DNA of 64,000 nucleotides from Stackebrandtia nassauensis DSM 44728 (lineage in GTDB: Bacteria; Actinomycetota; Actinomycetes; Mycobacteriales; Micromonosporaceae), in assembly GCF_000024545.1 (NCBI RefSeq), contig NC_013947.1, positions 3,968,001-4,032,000 on the forward strand, written 5' to 3'. How positions within the stretch are numbered: the stretch's first letter is position 1; every line of letters begins with the position of its first letter. This document shows, one piece after another, positions 52,050 to 61,726 of this stretch. The notes under the pieces were generated by a model. That model searched no databases. It was not told the origin of the DNA and saw only the letters and a list, made by a program, of their open reading frames with translations. Position numbers and translations under genes: made by a program.

Positions 52050-54077
52050 ATGGTTTCACGTAGCTCCGTCACCGGGAGATCCCCCGCCACCGGCGGTCAC
52101 CACATCGGCGAGATCGAGGGGCTGCGCGGCATCGCGATCGTGCTGATCGTGATTTACCACGTGTGGTTCAACCGGGTCTCCGGTGGTGTCGACGTCTTCT
52201 TCCTGCTGTCGGGATTCCTCATCACGCTGTCGTTGTGGCGCGGCGCCGAACGCGACGGCCGGGTCCGGCCGCTGGCCTTCTACGTCCGGATCGTCCGGCG
52301 CATCGTGCCACCGGCGTTCTTCGTGCTGGTGACCGTGGTGGCAGCGGCCGTCGTGCTGCTGCCGCAGGTGCGGTGGCGGGAGACCTTCACCGATGTGGTC
52401 GCCTCGGCGTTGTATCTACAGAACTGGCATCTGGCCGAGAACGCGGTCGATTACCTGGCCTCGCAGAACGCGGCCAGTCCGGTGCGGCAGTACTGGTCGC
52501 TGGCGGTGCAGATGCAGTTCTATCTGCTGTGGCCGCTGCTGGTGGCGTTCGCGTTGTTCCTGGCGTCGCGGTTGCGGTTGCGAGCCCGGTGGGTGCTGAC
52601 GCCGATCCTCGCGGCGGTGTTCGCCGCGTCGTTGGCGTACTCGATCCATTTCACCGCAACGGATCCGACCTACACGTACTTCGACACCTCAGCGCGGCTG
52701 TGGGAGTTCGCGCTCGGCGGGCTGGCGGCGGTGCTGCTGCCGTTGGTGCGGGTGCCAGCGGCGGTGGGGTTCGTGCTGGGATGGCCGAGCCTGGCGGCGT
52801 TGGCCGCGTGCGGGATGGTGTTCACTCGGGGCGACGAGTTCCCCGGTTGGGCTTCGCTGGTGCCGACGGTGGCGGCCGCGACGTTGGTGCTCACCGCCGG
52901 GAGCACCCGGCGGTTCGGGGTGGACCGGTTGCTGCGCACCGCCGCGATGCAGTGGCTGGGCGGGTTGTCGTACGCGATCTTCCTGTGGCACTGGCCGGTG
53001 CTGGTGTTCTATCTGGCCCACACCGGAACGGACGCGCCCGGGCTGACGGGCGGTCTGCTGGTGCTGGGGATATCGCTGCCGTTGGCGCTGGGATCCAAGT
53101 GGCTGCTGGAGGACGGTTTGCGTCGCTCGCGGATCGGACAGCGTACGACGGTCGGCGGGCTGGCGCTGGGGGCGGGGTGTCTGGTGCTGGTCCTGGTGGC
53201 GCTGACGGCGTGGGCGGGGCTGATGCGGCCACGGCAGCAGCCGAGTGACAGCGCCGATGTGGACAGTTACCCGGGGGCGGCGCACCTCGTCAAGGGCGGG
53301 CCGTTGGCCGAGCAGCCGTTCATCCCCGACCTGGTGACGGTCAAGGACGACTGGCTGCCCGAGCTCAGCCCCGACTGCTACCAGGACCACGAGGGGACCA
53401 AGGCGGTGTCGTGCCGGTTCGGGCCGGAGACCGCGGAGCGCACCATCGCGTTGGTCGGGGGCTCGCATTCGTGGCAGTGGCTGCCCGCGCTGCGCGAGCT
53501 GGCCGAGCCGCACGAGTGGAACATCGTGACGCTGACGAAGGTGGGGTGCCGGTTCACCACGGAACCGCAGTTCATGGACGGGGAGGCGTACACCAGCTGC
53601 GATCATTGGAACGTCGACGCGATGGCGGAGCTGGAGCGACTGCGGCCCGACGCCGTGGTGACCACGTCGACGGCGACGGCCCGAAACGAGGAGTACACAC
53701 CGGACGGTTACCTGGAGCGGTGGCGCGAGCTGGACGAGTGGGGCATCGACGTGATCGGGGTGCGGGACACGCCGTTCCCGGGCTTCCATGTGCCCGAGTG
53801 CGTGGAGCGGTACGGGCGCGACGCGCCGGAGTGCACGAGGGCGGCGGGCGAGTTCGACTACGACAAGCCAGCGGCGGTCGAGTCGCGTCCCGATGTGCCC
53901 GGCAACGTGTCGTTCGTCGACCTGAGCCGGTACTTCTGTGCCGGGGGCGAGTGCCGGCCGGTGATCGGGAACGTGCTGGTGTACCGCGACGACTCGCATC
54001 TGACGGCGACCTACGCGCGCACGGTGGCGCCGTATCTGAGCGAAGCGTTGCGAGCAACCCCGCCGCTGACCGACTGA
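52050..54077 (+). CDS. OafA/YrhL-type membrane acyltransferase with C-terminal SGNH domain
   Basis: 675 residues from ATG 52050, behind GAGGTG; GTG 52041 is an alternative. Residues ~20-385 are an acyltransferase-3 domain with about ten membrane helices and the family residues R26 and H37 (EGLRG, YHVWF). The conserved YWSLAVE-type motif reads YWSLAVQMQFYLLW, so a usually conserved Glu is Gln at 154. Residues ~440-670 form an extracytoplasmic SGNH domain with the GGSHS block I and DDSHLT block V (D-x-x-H). Such fusions O-acetylate cell-surface glycans. It converges on polA with an 11-nt gap. Confidence 0.88.
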   Translation: MVSRSSVTGRSPATGGHHIGEIEGLRGIAIVLIVIYHVWFNRVSGGVDVFFLLSGFLITLSLWRGAERDGRVRPLAFYVRIVRRIVPPAFFVLVTVVAAAVVLLPQVRWRETFTDVVASALYLQNWHLAENAVDYLASQNAASPVRQYWSLAVQMQFYLLWPLLVAFALFLASRLRLRARWVLTPILAAVFAASLAYSIHFTATDPTYTYFDTSARLWEFALGGLAAVLLPLVRVPAAVGFVLGWPSLAALAACGMVFTRGDEFPGWASLVPTVAAATLVLTAGSTRRFGVDRLLRTAAMQWLGGLSYAIFLWHWPVLVFYLAHTGTDAPGLTGGLLVLGISLPLALGSKWLLEDGLRRSRIGQRTTVGGLALGAGCLVLVLVALTAWAGLMRPRQQPSDSADVDSYPGAAHLVKGGPLAEQPFIPDLVTVKDDWLPELSPDCYQDHEGTKAVSCRFGPETAERTIALVGGSHSWQWLPALRELAEPHEWNIVTLTKVGCRFTTEPQFMDGEAYTSCDHWNVDAMAELERLRPDAVVTTSTATARNEEYTPDGYLERWRELDEWGIDVIGVRDTPFPGFHVPECVERYGRDAPECTRAAGEFDYDKPAAVESRPDVPGNVSFVDLSRYFCAGGECRPVIGNVLVYRDDSHLTATYARTVAPYLSEALRATPPLTD

Positions 54078-54088
54078 CGTCGCCGGGC

Positions 54089-56785
54089 TCAGTGCGCGGC
54101 GGTGTCCCAGTCGCCGCCGGTGCCGACCGAGACTTCCAGCGGCACCATCAGCTCGGCGGCCGAGGCCATCTCGGCGCGCACCAGTTTCTCGACCTCGGGC
54201 GCTTCGCCGGGGGCGATCTCGAGCACGAGTTCGTCGTGGACCTGGAGCAGCACCCGCGACTTCACCTTCGCCGCGACCAGTGCGCGGTGGACGTTGAGCA
54301 TCGCGATCTTCATGATGTCGGCCGCGCTGCCCTGGATCGGGGCGTTGAGGGCGGCGCGTTCGGCCATGTCGCGGCGCTGTCGGTTGTCGCTGTTGAGGTC
54401 CGGCAGATAGCGGCGGCGGCCGAACATGGTCTCGGTGTAGCCCGCCTTGCGAGCCTCCTCGACCACCGTGCGCAGGTAGTCCCGCACGCCGCCGAAGCGG
54501 GTGAAGTACTCCTCCATCAGGCCCCGGGCCTCTTCGGGCGTGATGCCCAGCTGCTGCGACAGCCCGTAGGCCGACAGCCCGTAGGCCAGACCGTAGGACA
54601 TCGCCTTGATGCGGCGCCGCTGCTCGGCGTCCACCGAGCCGGGCTCCACGTTGAACACCCGGGCCGCGACGGTGGTGTGCAGGTCCTCGCCGGACTTGAA
54701 CGCCTCGATCAGGCCCTCGTCGCCGGACAGGTGCGCCATGATGCGCATCTCGATCTGCGAGTAGTCGCAGGTCATCAGGGTCTCGAAGCCCTCGGTGACG
54801 ATGAAGCCCTGCCGGATCCGGCGACCCGCGTCGGTGCGCACCGGGATGTTCTGCAGGTTCGGGTCTTTTGAGGACAGACGACCGGTGGCCGCGACGTTCT
54901 GCTGGTAGGTGGTGTGGATGCGACCGTCCTCGGCGACCTCGGCCAGCAGGCCCGACACGGTCTGCTTGAGCTTCTCGCGGTCGCGGTGCCGCAGGATCGC
55001 CTCCAGCACCGGGTGCTGGGTGGTCGCGTACAGCCCGGCCAGCGAGTCGGCGTCGGTGGTGTAGCCGGTCTTGGTGCGCTTGGTCTTGGGCATGCCGAGC
55101 TTGTCGAACAGGATCTCCTGCAACTGCTTGGGCGAGCGCAGGTTGAAGGTCTGGTCGACGGCGGCGTGCGCGGCGGCCACGGCCTCGGCCGCCTCGGCGG
55201 CGAAGGTGGACTCCAGGCCGGTGAGGTGGGCGACGTCGGCGGTGATGCCGATGGCCTCCATCTCGGTCAGCACCGTCATGACCGGCAGTTCCATGTCGGC
55301 CAGCAGACCGGCGGCGTTGTGGCTGGCCAGTTCGCCGTCCAGCACCTCGGCCAGGTCGCGGGTGGCGGCGGCCAGCGCGGCCAGGTTCGCGGCGGCCTCG
55401 TTCTCGCCGTCGGTCTCCAGGCCATCCAGTGTGGGCTGCGCGGCGGCGGTGCGGGGGTTCAGTTCCCGGCCCAGGTAGCGGGTGGCCAGCGCCTCCAGCG
55501 AGTCCGACTTCAGGTCGGGACGCACCAGGTAGGCGGCCAGCGCCGTGTCACTGGTGACGCCGTCGAGGTTCCAGCCGTGGCTGCGGCAGGCCAGGCCGAA
55601 GCGTTTGGCGTCGTGCACGGCCTTGGTGGCCGTGGGGTCGGCCAGCCACGCGGCCAGGGCGTTCTCGTCGGCTTCGTCCAGTGCGGACGGATCGAGCCAG
55701 GCGTGGTGTCCGTCGGAGGCCAGGGCCAGGCCCGACAGTCGTCCGGCGCCGTGCTTGAACTCGCCGGTCGCGGCGACGCCGATGCGGCCGGTTCCGGCGC
55801 GCGCCGACAGCCAGGCGGCCAGCTGCCCGGGTTCCAGGACCGCGAGATCAGCCTCGGCGACCTCGGTGGCGCCCACCGGTTCGGGGTCCTCGCCGATGCG
55901 TTTGTCGGCCAGCTGGGAGGCCAGCCGGTCGCGCAACGAGGCGAACTCCAGCACCGAGAAGATCTCCGAGGTGGCCTCGGCGTCCCAGCCGCTCCAGGCC
56001 AAGCCCTCGGGTCGGGAGGCCAGTTCCAGGTCGGTGACGAGCTTGTTGAGCCGGGCGTTGCGCATGACGTCGGACAGGTGGTCGCGCAGCGACTGACCGG
56101 CCTTGCCCTTGATGGCGTCGGCGGCGGCGATGACGCCGTCCAGGCCCTCGTAGGTGGTGATCCACTTGGCGGCGGTCTTGGGGCCGACGCCGGGAACGCC
56201 GGGGAGGTTGTCGCTCTTCTCCCCCACCAGCGCGGCCAGGTCACGGTAGCGCTGCGGCGAGACCCCGTACTTGGCCTCGACGGCCTCGGGGGTCATGCGG
56301 GCCAGTTCGGAGACGCCCTTGACGGGGTACAGGACGGTGGTGTCACCGGTGACCAGCTGGAACGAGTCGCGGTCGCCGGAACAGATGAGGGTCTCGTAGC
56401 CCTCGGCACCGGCCTGGTGCGACAGGGTGGCGAGGATGTCGTCGGCCTCGTAGTTGTCCAATGTGATCCATTGGATGCCCAGGGCGTCGAGGATCTGCTG
56501 GATCAGCGGCACCTGGCCCTTGAACTCCTCGGGCGTGGTGGCGCGGCCGTCCTTGTACTCGGGGTACTCCTCGGTGCGGAACGACTTGCGGGACACGTCG
56601 AAGGCCACCGCGACGTGGGTGGGGGCCTCGTCCCGCAGGACGTTGATGAGCATCGATGTGAACCCGTAGGCCGCGTTGGTGTGCTGGCCGGTGGAGGTGG
56701 AGAAGTTCTCGGCGGGCAGCGCGAAGAACGCGCGAAACGCCATCGAATGGCCGTCGATCAGCAGCAGACGCGGTCGAGTAGTCAC
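54089..56785 (-). CDS. polA: DNA polymerase I
   Basis: 898 residues from GTG 56785. The N-terminal 5' nuclease domain (LLLIDGHSMAFRAFFALP, ICSGDRDSFQLV, GVGPKTAAKW) is complete. The middle 3'-5' exonuclease-like region lacks clear catalytic carboxylates, as in other actinobacteria. The polymerase domain has motif A TCDYSQIEMRIMAHLSGD, motif B RRRIKAMSYGLAYGLSAYG and motif C LLQVHDELVLE. It fills gaps in repair and removes RNA primers. Starts further upstream (56815) are in frame but the family begins at the TTRPRLLLIDG region. Confidence 0.95.
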   Translation of the reverse strand: MTTRPRLLLIDGHSMAFRAFFALPAENFSTSTGQHTNAAYGFTSMLINVLRDEAPTHVAVAFDVSRKSFRTEEYPEYKDGRATTPEEFKGQVPLIQQILDALGIQWITLDNYEADDILATLSHQAGAEGYETLICSGDRDSFQLVTGDTTVLYPVKGVSELARMTPEAVEAKYGVSPQRYRDLAALVGEKSDNLPGVPGVGPKTAAKWITTYEGLDGVIAAADAIKGKAGQSLRDHLSDVMRNARLNKLVTDLELASRPEGLAWSGWDAEATSEIFSVLEFASLRDRLASQLADKRIGEDPEPVGATEVAEADLAVLEPGQLAAWLSARAGTGRIGVAATGEFKHGAGRLSGLALASDGHHAWLDPSALDEADENALAAWLADPTATKAVHDAKRFGLACRSHGWNLDGVTSDTALAAYLVRPDLKSDSLEALATRYLGRELNPRTAAAQPTLDGLETDGENEAAANLAALAAATRDLAEVLDGELASHNAAGLLADMELPVMTVLTEMEAIGITADVAHLTGLESTFAAEAAEAVAAAHAAVDQTFNLRSPKQLQEILFDKLGMPKTKRTKTGYTTDADSLAGLYATTQHPVLEAILRHRDREKLKQTVSGLLAEVAEDGRIHTTYQQNVAATGRLSSKDPNLQNIPVRTDAGRRIRQGFIVTEGFETLMTCDYSQIEMRIMAHLSGDEGLIEAFKSGEDLHTTVAARVFNVEPGSVDAEQRRRIKAMSYGLAYGLSAYGLSQQLGITPEEARGLMEEYFTRFGGVRDYLRTVVEEARKAGYTETMFGRRRYLPDLNSDNRQRRDMAERAALNAPIQGSAADIMKIAMLNVHRALVAAKVKSRVLLQVHDELVLEIAPGEAPEVEKLVRAEMASAAELMVPLEVSVGTGGDWDTAAH

Positions 56786-56842
56786 CCGCAAGACAATAGC
56801 GGCCACCACCGACATGATCGGTGGTGGCCGCCGGGCATTTTT

Positions 56843-57556
56843 TCAGGCCACGCCCAGATAAGCGTCTCGGATGGAGTTGTCGGCCAGCAGTTCGGCGCCG
56901 GTGCCGGTGCGGGTGATGTCCCCGGTCTCCAGCACGTAGGCGCGGTCGGCGCGCGTCAGCGCCTGCTTGGCGTTCTGCTCCACCACCAGCACCGTGGTTC
57001 CCTGTTCCCGGATCTCGGTGATGATCTCGAAGATCTGCTGAATCAGCATCGGGGCCAGACCCATGGACGGTTCGTCCAGCAGCAGCAGCTTCGGACGGGA
57101 CATCAGCGCCCGGCCCATCGCCAGCATCTGCTGTTCACCACCGGACATGGTGCCCGCGGCCTGGGTGAAGCGCTCCTTCAGCCGCGGGAACAGGTGCAGC
57201 ACCCGGTCCAGGTCGGTGGCGATGGCCGCCTTGTCCTTGCGGGTGAAGGCGCCCAGCATCAGGTTCTCGCGCACCGTCATGCCCGGGAACACGCCCCGGC
57301 CCTCCGGGGACTGGCTGATGCCCAGCCCCACCCGGTGGTGGGCCTTGACCTTGGTGATGTCCTTGCCCTGGAACCGGATGGTGCCGTGCGCGGCCCGCAG
57401 GCCCGAGATCGCCTTCATCGTGGTGGTCTTACCGGCACCGTTGGTGCCGATCAGCGCCACGATCTCACCCTCGCCGACGGTCAGGCTGATGTCGTGCAGA
57501 GCCTTGATCCGGCCGTAGTAGACCGACAGGTCACGGATCTCAAGAATCGCCGTCAT
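56843..57556 (-). CDS. livF: Branched-chain amino-acid ABC transporter ATPase LivF
   Basis: 237 residues from ATG 57556, overlapping the livG stop by 17 nt. Walker A GTNGAGKTT (~37-45), signature MSGGEQQMLAMGR and Walker B LLLLDEPSMGLAP are present, followed by the H-loop-type VVEQNAKQAL. The shortened LivF form lacks the C-terminal extension of LivG, as expected. With LivG it powers uptake of leucine, isoleucine, valine or related solutes. It is the last gene of the livJHMGF operon. Confidence 0.94.
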   Translation of the reverse strand: MTAILEIRDLSVYYGRIKALHDISLTVGEGEIVALIGTNGAGKTTTMKAISGLRAAHGTIRFQGKDITKVKAHHRVGLGISQSPEGRGVFPGMTVRENLMLGAFTRKDKAAIATDLDRVLHLFPRLKERFTQAAGTMSGGEQQMLAMGRALMSRPKLLLLDEPSMGLAPMLIQQIFEIITEIREQGTTVLVVEQNAKQALTRADRAYVLETGDITRTGTGAELLADNSIRDAYLGVA

Positions 57557-58424
57557 CGGAACCTCCCTGGTCGTCGCGGTCGGGCATCAGGTCGGCGTCC
57601 ACGTCGTCCTCGTCGGGTTCACCGAGGTAGGCCGCGATCACCTTCGGGTTCTCGCGGACCTCGGCGGGCGGGGCGTCGGCGATCTTCTGCCCGAACTCCA
57701 GCACCACGATGCGTTCGGCGATGCCCATGACCAGCCGCATGTCGTGCTCGATGAGCAGGATCGTGTGGCCCAGGTCGCGGATGCGGCGGATGAGTTCCCG
57801 CAGCTCCTCCTTCTCGGCCGGGTTGAATCCGGCCGCGGGTTCGTCGAGGCACAGCAGCTTCGGCTTGGTGGCCAGTGCCCGGGCGATCTCCAGTCGTCGC
57901 TGGTACCCGTAGGACAGGTTGCGCGCCACCTCACCGGCCAGGTGCTTCATGCCGACGAAGTCCAGCAGCCGCAACGCCTCGGCTCGGCCCTCGCGTTCCT
58001 CGCGCCGGTGCCTCGGCAGGCCGAACAGCGCGCCCACGACGCTGGTCTTGTGGTGCACGTCGGCACCGACCAGGACGTTCTCCATCGCCGTCATCTCCGG
58101 GAACAACCGGATCGACTGGAAGGTACGCGCGATGCCCAGCTTCGTGATGTGGTGCGGTTTGCGGCCCGGCAGCTTGGTCCCGTCGAACACGACGGTGCCC
58201 GCCGTGGGCCGGTACAGACCGGTCATCACGTTGAAGCAGGTGGTCTTGCCGGCGCCGTTGGGTCCGATGAGCGCCAGGATCTCGCCCTTGCGGACCTCGA
58301 AGCTGACCTGGTTGAGCGCGGTCAGACCACCGAACTTCAGCGTCACGTTGTCGACGCTCAACAGCGGCGGGCCGGTCTGGTCCACGTACGGCGCGGCCGT
58401 TTCGGAGACAAGGTTGTCAGCCAC
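57540..58424 (-). CDS. livG: Branched-chain amino-acid ABC transporter ATPase LivG
   Basis: 294 residues from GTG 58424, overlapping the livM stop by 8 nt. Walker A GPNGAGKTT, LSYGYQRRLEIARAL signature and Walker B LLCLDEPAAGFNP are seen; the LivG-specific insertion and the ending ADAPPAEVRENPKVIAAYLG are typical. An acidic ~25-residue tail follows. It pairs with LivF as the ATPase heterodimer. Confidence 0.94.
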   Translation of the reverse strand: MADNLVSETAAPYVDQTGPPLLSVDNVTLKFGGLTALNQVSFEVRKGEILALIGPNGAGKTTCFNVMTGLYRPTAGTVVFDGTKLPGRKPHHITKLGIARTFQSIRLFPEMTAMENVLVGADVHHKTSVVGALFGLPRHRREEREGRAEALRLLDFVGMKHLAGEVARNLSYGYQRRLEIARALATKPKLLCLDEPAAGFNPAEKEELRELIRRIRDLGHTILLIEHDMRLVMGIAERIVVLEFGQKIADAPPAEVRENPKVIAAYLGEPDEDDVDADLMPDRDDQGGSDDGDS

Positions 58425-59535
58425 TGACCTTCACCTCCTTTGCCTCGGCCTTCGCATCAGCCAGTTCCGCGGAACGCCGCGAGGACGGCAGGATGCCCTG
58501 CGGACGGAAGATCATCACGACAACGAGCGCGACACCGAACAGCACCTCACGCCAGTCGGCCACGAACCGCAGCCGCTCCGGCAGGTAGGCCACCACGATC
58601 GCGCCCAGGATGACACCGGCGGTGTTGCCCTGTCCGCCCAGCACCACCATCGCCACGAACAGGATGGAGGTCTGCAACGGGAAGCTGTCGGAGTTGATGA
58701 CACCTTCCTTGCTGGCGTACAGCACCCCGGACAGTCCGCCGACTGCGGCGCCGATGGCGAAGGCCCAGATCTTGAACTTGAACGCCGGGACACCCATGAT
58801 GCCCGCCGCGTCCTCGTCCTCGCGCACCGCCAGCCACGCCCGGCCGACCCGGCTGTTCTCCAGCCGCGCCACACCGAAGATGCAGATGACCACGATGGTC
58901 AGACACAGCCAGTACATCGGACGGCTGTCCAGCACGTTCTCGAACAGCGAGCCCGGCGGCTTGGGGATGTTCTGGATGCCCTGCTGACCGTTGGTCACGT
59001 CGGTGTTGACCGCGACGATCCGGATGATCTCACCGAATCCCATGGTCACGATGGCCAGATAGTCGCCGCGCAACCGCAGCGTCGGGATACCCAGGATCAC
59101 GCCCGAGACCATCGCCAGCGCGATGCCGATCGGCACCAGCGCCAGCCACGGGTAGGCCGTGGCCACCTCGGAGGTCGGCGAACCGAAGATCGCCACCGTG
59201 TAGGCGCCGACCGCGAAGAACCCGATGTATCCCAGGTCCAGCAGTCCGGCCATGCCGATGACCACGTTCAGGCCGACGGCCACCAGCACCCAGATCGATG
59301 TCAGCACCAGAGCGTCGTCGAAGGCGGTACCGCCGGAGACGGCGTCGGTGGACAGGTAGTTGATCGGGAATACGTAGTACTCGTTGAGGATCGGCAGCGA
59401 ATAGAACAGCACCAGTACCGCGACGATCGCCGCGGCCCGCCAGTACCACGACAGCGACCGCCACCGGCGGCCCATCGCGGCCAGCGCGCCCACACGTCGA
59501 TTGTCGACACTGCGCATGCGGTCCAACATGTTCAT
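58417..59535 (-). CDS. livM: Branched-chain amino-acid ABC transporter permease LivM
   Basis: 372 residues from ATG 59535, overlapping the livH stop as ATGA. About nine hydrophobic segments are visible and the LivM motif GLNVVIGMAGLLDLGYIGFF is present near residue 100, as is the ATPase-contact region AWLAVREDEDAAGIMG. Its N-terminus (~1-30) is basic and cytoplasmic. It forms the membrane channel with LivH. Confidence 0.93.
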   Translation of the reverse strand: MNMLDRMRSVDNRRVGALAAMGRRWRSLSWYWRAAAIVAVLVLFYSLPILNEYYVFPINYLSTDAVSGGTAFDDALVLTSIWVLVAVGLNVVIGMAGLLDLGYIGFFAVGAYTVAIFGSPTSEVATAYPWLALVPIGIALAMVSGVILGIPTLRLRGDYLAIVTMGFGEIIRIVAVNTDVTNGQQGIQNIPKPPGSLFENVLDSRPMYWLCLTIVVICIFGVARLENSRVGRAWLAVREDEDAAGIMGVPAFKFKIWAFAIGAAVGGLSGVLYASKEGVINSDSFPLQTSILFVAMVVLGGQGNTAGVILGAIVVAYLPERLRFVADWREVLFGVALVVVMIFRPQGILPSSRRSAELADAKAEAKEVKVSG

Positions 59536-60494
59536 GCCTTCGACCTCCCAAGCGATTCACCCAAAAGACCCGTGGGACGGAACATCAGCACCACCACGAG
59601 CACCGTGAACGCCACAACGTCGAGCCACGCGTTTCCGAACACCGCGCCCGACCAGTTCTCAATCAAACCCAGCGCGAAGCCACCCACCAGGGCGCCCCGC
59701 AGGTTACCGATACCGCCCATGACGGCCGCGGTGAACGCCTTGACGCCCAACAGGAAGCCCAGGCTGTGCTTGATGCTGCTGTACCGAAGATCCCACATGA
59801 CCGCCGCGACACCCGCGGCCAGACCACCCAGGATGAACGTCAGCGCGAAGATCCGGTTCTTGTTGATGCCCATCAACGCCGCGGTGTCGGGATCCTGGGC
59901 CACCGCCCGGATTCCGGCACCCGGCCGGGTCCTGTTGACGAACATGTCCAGGGCCACCAGCAGGCCGAAGGCCATCACGATGATCCCGATGTCCAGATCA
60001 GACACCCGCAACCGGCCAAGGGCGCCACTGTCCCAGTCGATCAGGATGGTCTGTTTGAAGACCTCCGGGACACCGACGTCGTCGCGGCTGGTCAGCACAC
60101 CCATGCCCTCGTTGAGGGCCAGTGAGACACCGATGGCGGTAATGAGGAACACCAGCCGCGGTGCCTTCTTGCGTCGCAACGGGCGATAGGCGATGTATTC
60201 GAGCGCCAGCGCCGTACCACCCGAAGCCGCCATCGCCGCTGCCAAACCGACGATGGCCAACAGGATGAAGCCGCCCAGTGAGGGCGTCGGGCCCTCGTTC
60301 ACACCCAGGACGGTCCAGATTCCGACGGCCGCGAACGCTCCGAGCATGAATACCTCGGAGTGTGCGAAGTTGATCAATTTGAGCACACCGTACACAAGGG
60401 TGTACCCCAGGGCGATCAGGGCGTAGATGCCGCCGATCACCAATCCATCCATAGTGGTGCCCAAGAAATGGGACACCAGATAGGGGAAGTCCAC
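59532..60494 (-). CDS. livH: Branched-chain amino-acid ABC transporter permease LivH
   Basis: 320 residues from GTG 60494. The LivH signature YALIALGYTLVYGVLKLINF (~26-45) with FAHSEVFMLGAF is present, along with AVAQDPDTAALMGINKNRIF for ATPase contact. Roughly eight membrane helices. It is the first permease gene after livJ; a 16-bp stem-loop at 60515-60564 lies in the 86-bp gap between them. Confidence 0.93.
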   Translation of the reverse strand: MDFPYLVSHFLGTTMDGLVIGGIYALIALGYTLVYGVLKLINFAHSEVFMLGAFAAVGIWTVLGVNEGPTPSLGGFILLAIVGLAAAMAASGGTALALEYIAYRPLRRKKAPRLVFLITAIGVSLALNEGMGVLTSRDDVGVPEVFKQTILIDWDSGALGRLRVSDLDIGIIVMAFGLLVALDMFVNRTRPGAGIRAVAQDPDTAALMGINKNRIFALTFILGGLAAGVAAVMWDLRYSSIKHSLGFLLGVKAFTAAVMGGIGNLRGALVGGFALGLIENWSGAVFGNAWLDVVAFTVLVVVLMFRPTGLLGESLGRSKA

Positions 60495-60514
60495 GTAAAT
60501 TGCTCTCTGATCGG

Positions 60515-60564
60515 AGTCGAGGGCACGAACAACACATGCAACGCGTCAGTTCGTGCCCTCGACT
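60515..60564 (-). terminator. 16-bp intercistronic stem-loop between livJ and livH
   Basis: A perfect 16-bp inverted repeat (60515-60530 with 60549-60564) encloses an 18-nt loop. Located after livJ and before livH in the same operon, it can act as a partial terminator or mRNA stabiliser. That would give more binding protein than permease, a common arrangement in ABC uptake operons. Confidence 0.7.
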
Positions 60565-60580
60565 ACAACGGTCTACGGCT

Positions 60581-61726
60581 CTACTTGAGCTCGATCTCCT
60601 GGTCAGCGACGATCTTGCCGTCCTCGACCTTGTAGGCCCAGACAACGTCGACGGCGATGTTGCCGTCCTTGTCGAACTTGATGTGCTTGCTGGCGCCAGC
60701 CTTGTCGTACTTGTTGACGAAGTCCAGCATGCTCTTGGTGTCCTTCACGCCATCCTTGATGCCGTCGAGGAACACGTTGGCCGCGTCGAAGGCCTCGGCA
60801 CCGTAGGTACCCGGGGCCTCACCGATGCGCTTCTCGAACTCCTTGGCGAAGTCGCCTTCGGCCTTCTCACCGGGGATGCACGGGCAGGTGATGATGGCAC
60901 CCTCGGAAGCGTCCTTGGCCGCCTCGATGAAGTTCTCGTCCTTGACACCGTCGGGACCGATGAACTGGGCCTCGACTCCGGCCTTCTTCATCTGGTTCAG
61001 GAACGGACCACCCTCGGGGTAGTAGCCACTGTAGAACACCGCGTCGGCCTTGGAGTCCTTCAGCTTGTTGATGACCGGAGCGAACTCCTTCTGGTCGGTC
61101 TTGACCTGCTCCTCGCCCGCGAGCTTGTCGCCCAGGGCGTCCTTCAGGGTCTTGGCCAGGCCCTCACCGTAGGCGGTCTGGTCGTCGATCACGAAGACCT
61201 TCTTGGCCTTGAGGACGTCGTTGATGTACGACGCCACGGCCGGACCCTGCACCGCGTCGTTGCCGATGGTGCGGTGGAAGACCTTCCAGCCCTTCTCGGC
61301 CAGCTCCGGAGCCGTGGCCGAACCCGAGATGATCGGCATTCCGGCCTCTTCGAAGATCGGGTTCGCGGCGGTCGACTCACCGGAGAAGCCCGGCCCGACG
61401 ACGCCCAGGATCTTCTTGTCCTTGGCGATCTTCTTCGCCACACCGGGCGCGTCCTTCTCGGTGCCCTTGGAGTCGAACTCCTCGAAGCACACCTGCGCGT
61501 CCTTGTTCTTCTCGTTGTAGATCTCGACAGCGACCTTCGCACCGTCACGCATGACCTCACCAAGCCCCGCGTTCGGTCCGGTCAACGCACCCATCGACGC
61601 GATCGCGTACTCACAATCGCCCGACGCACTGTCATTCGGATTACCACACGCCGCCATGGCACCGACTACCGTCGCCATCGCCGCGGCGGACGCCAACACC
61701 CGCCAAACTCTCCGATTCACGGTCAT
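60581..61726 (-). CDS. livJ: Branched-chain amino-acid ABC transporter substrate-binding lipoprotein LivJ
   Basis: 381 residues from ATG 61726 behind GAGAAGG. A lipoprotein signal with lipobox-like GAMAAC puts the lipidated Cys at 27. The mature part is a type I periplasmic-binding fold (ASMGALTGPNAGLGEVMRDG, GVVGPGFSGESTAANPIFEE, DDQTAYGEGLAKTLKDALG). It delivers branched-chain amino acids or relatives to LivHMGF. It heads the operon; its leader contains a TGAATATTCA palindrome (61893-61902). Confidence 0.93.
   Translation of the reverse strand: MTVNRRVWRVLASAAAMATVVGAMAACGNPNDSASGDCEYAIASMGALTGPNAGLGEVMRDGAKVAVEIYNEKNKDAQVCFEEFDSKGTEKDAPGVAKKIAKDKKILGVVGPGFSGESTAANPIFEEAGMPIISGSATAPELAEKGWKVFHRTIGNDAVQGPAVASYINDVLKAKKVFVIDDQTAYGEGLAKTLKDALGDKLAGEEQVKTDQKEFAPVINKLKDSKADAVFYSGYYPEGGPFLNQMKKAGVEAQFIGPDGVKDENFIEAAKDASEGAIITCPCIPGEKAEGDFAKEFEKRIGEAPGTYGAEAFDAANVFLDGIKDGVKDTKSMLDFVNKYDKAGASKHIKFDKDGNIAVDVVWAYKVEDGKIVADQEIELK

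Noticed and set aside
54914-57730. Very long plus-strand frame across polA and livF
   Set aside because: Antisense to two well-identified genes and crosses their boundary; composition is Gly/Gln/Val/Arg-biased without motifs.
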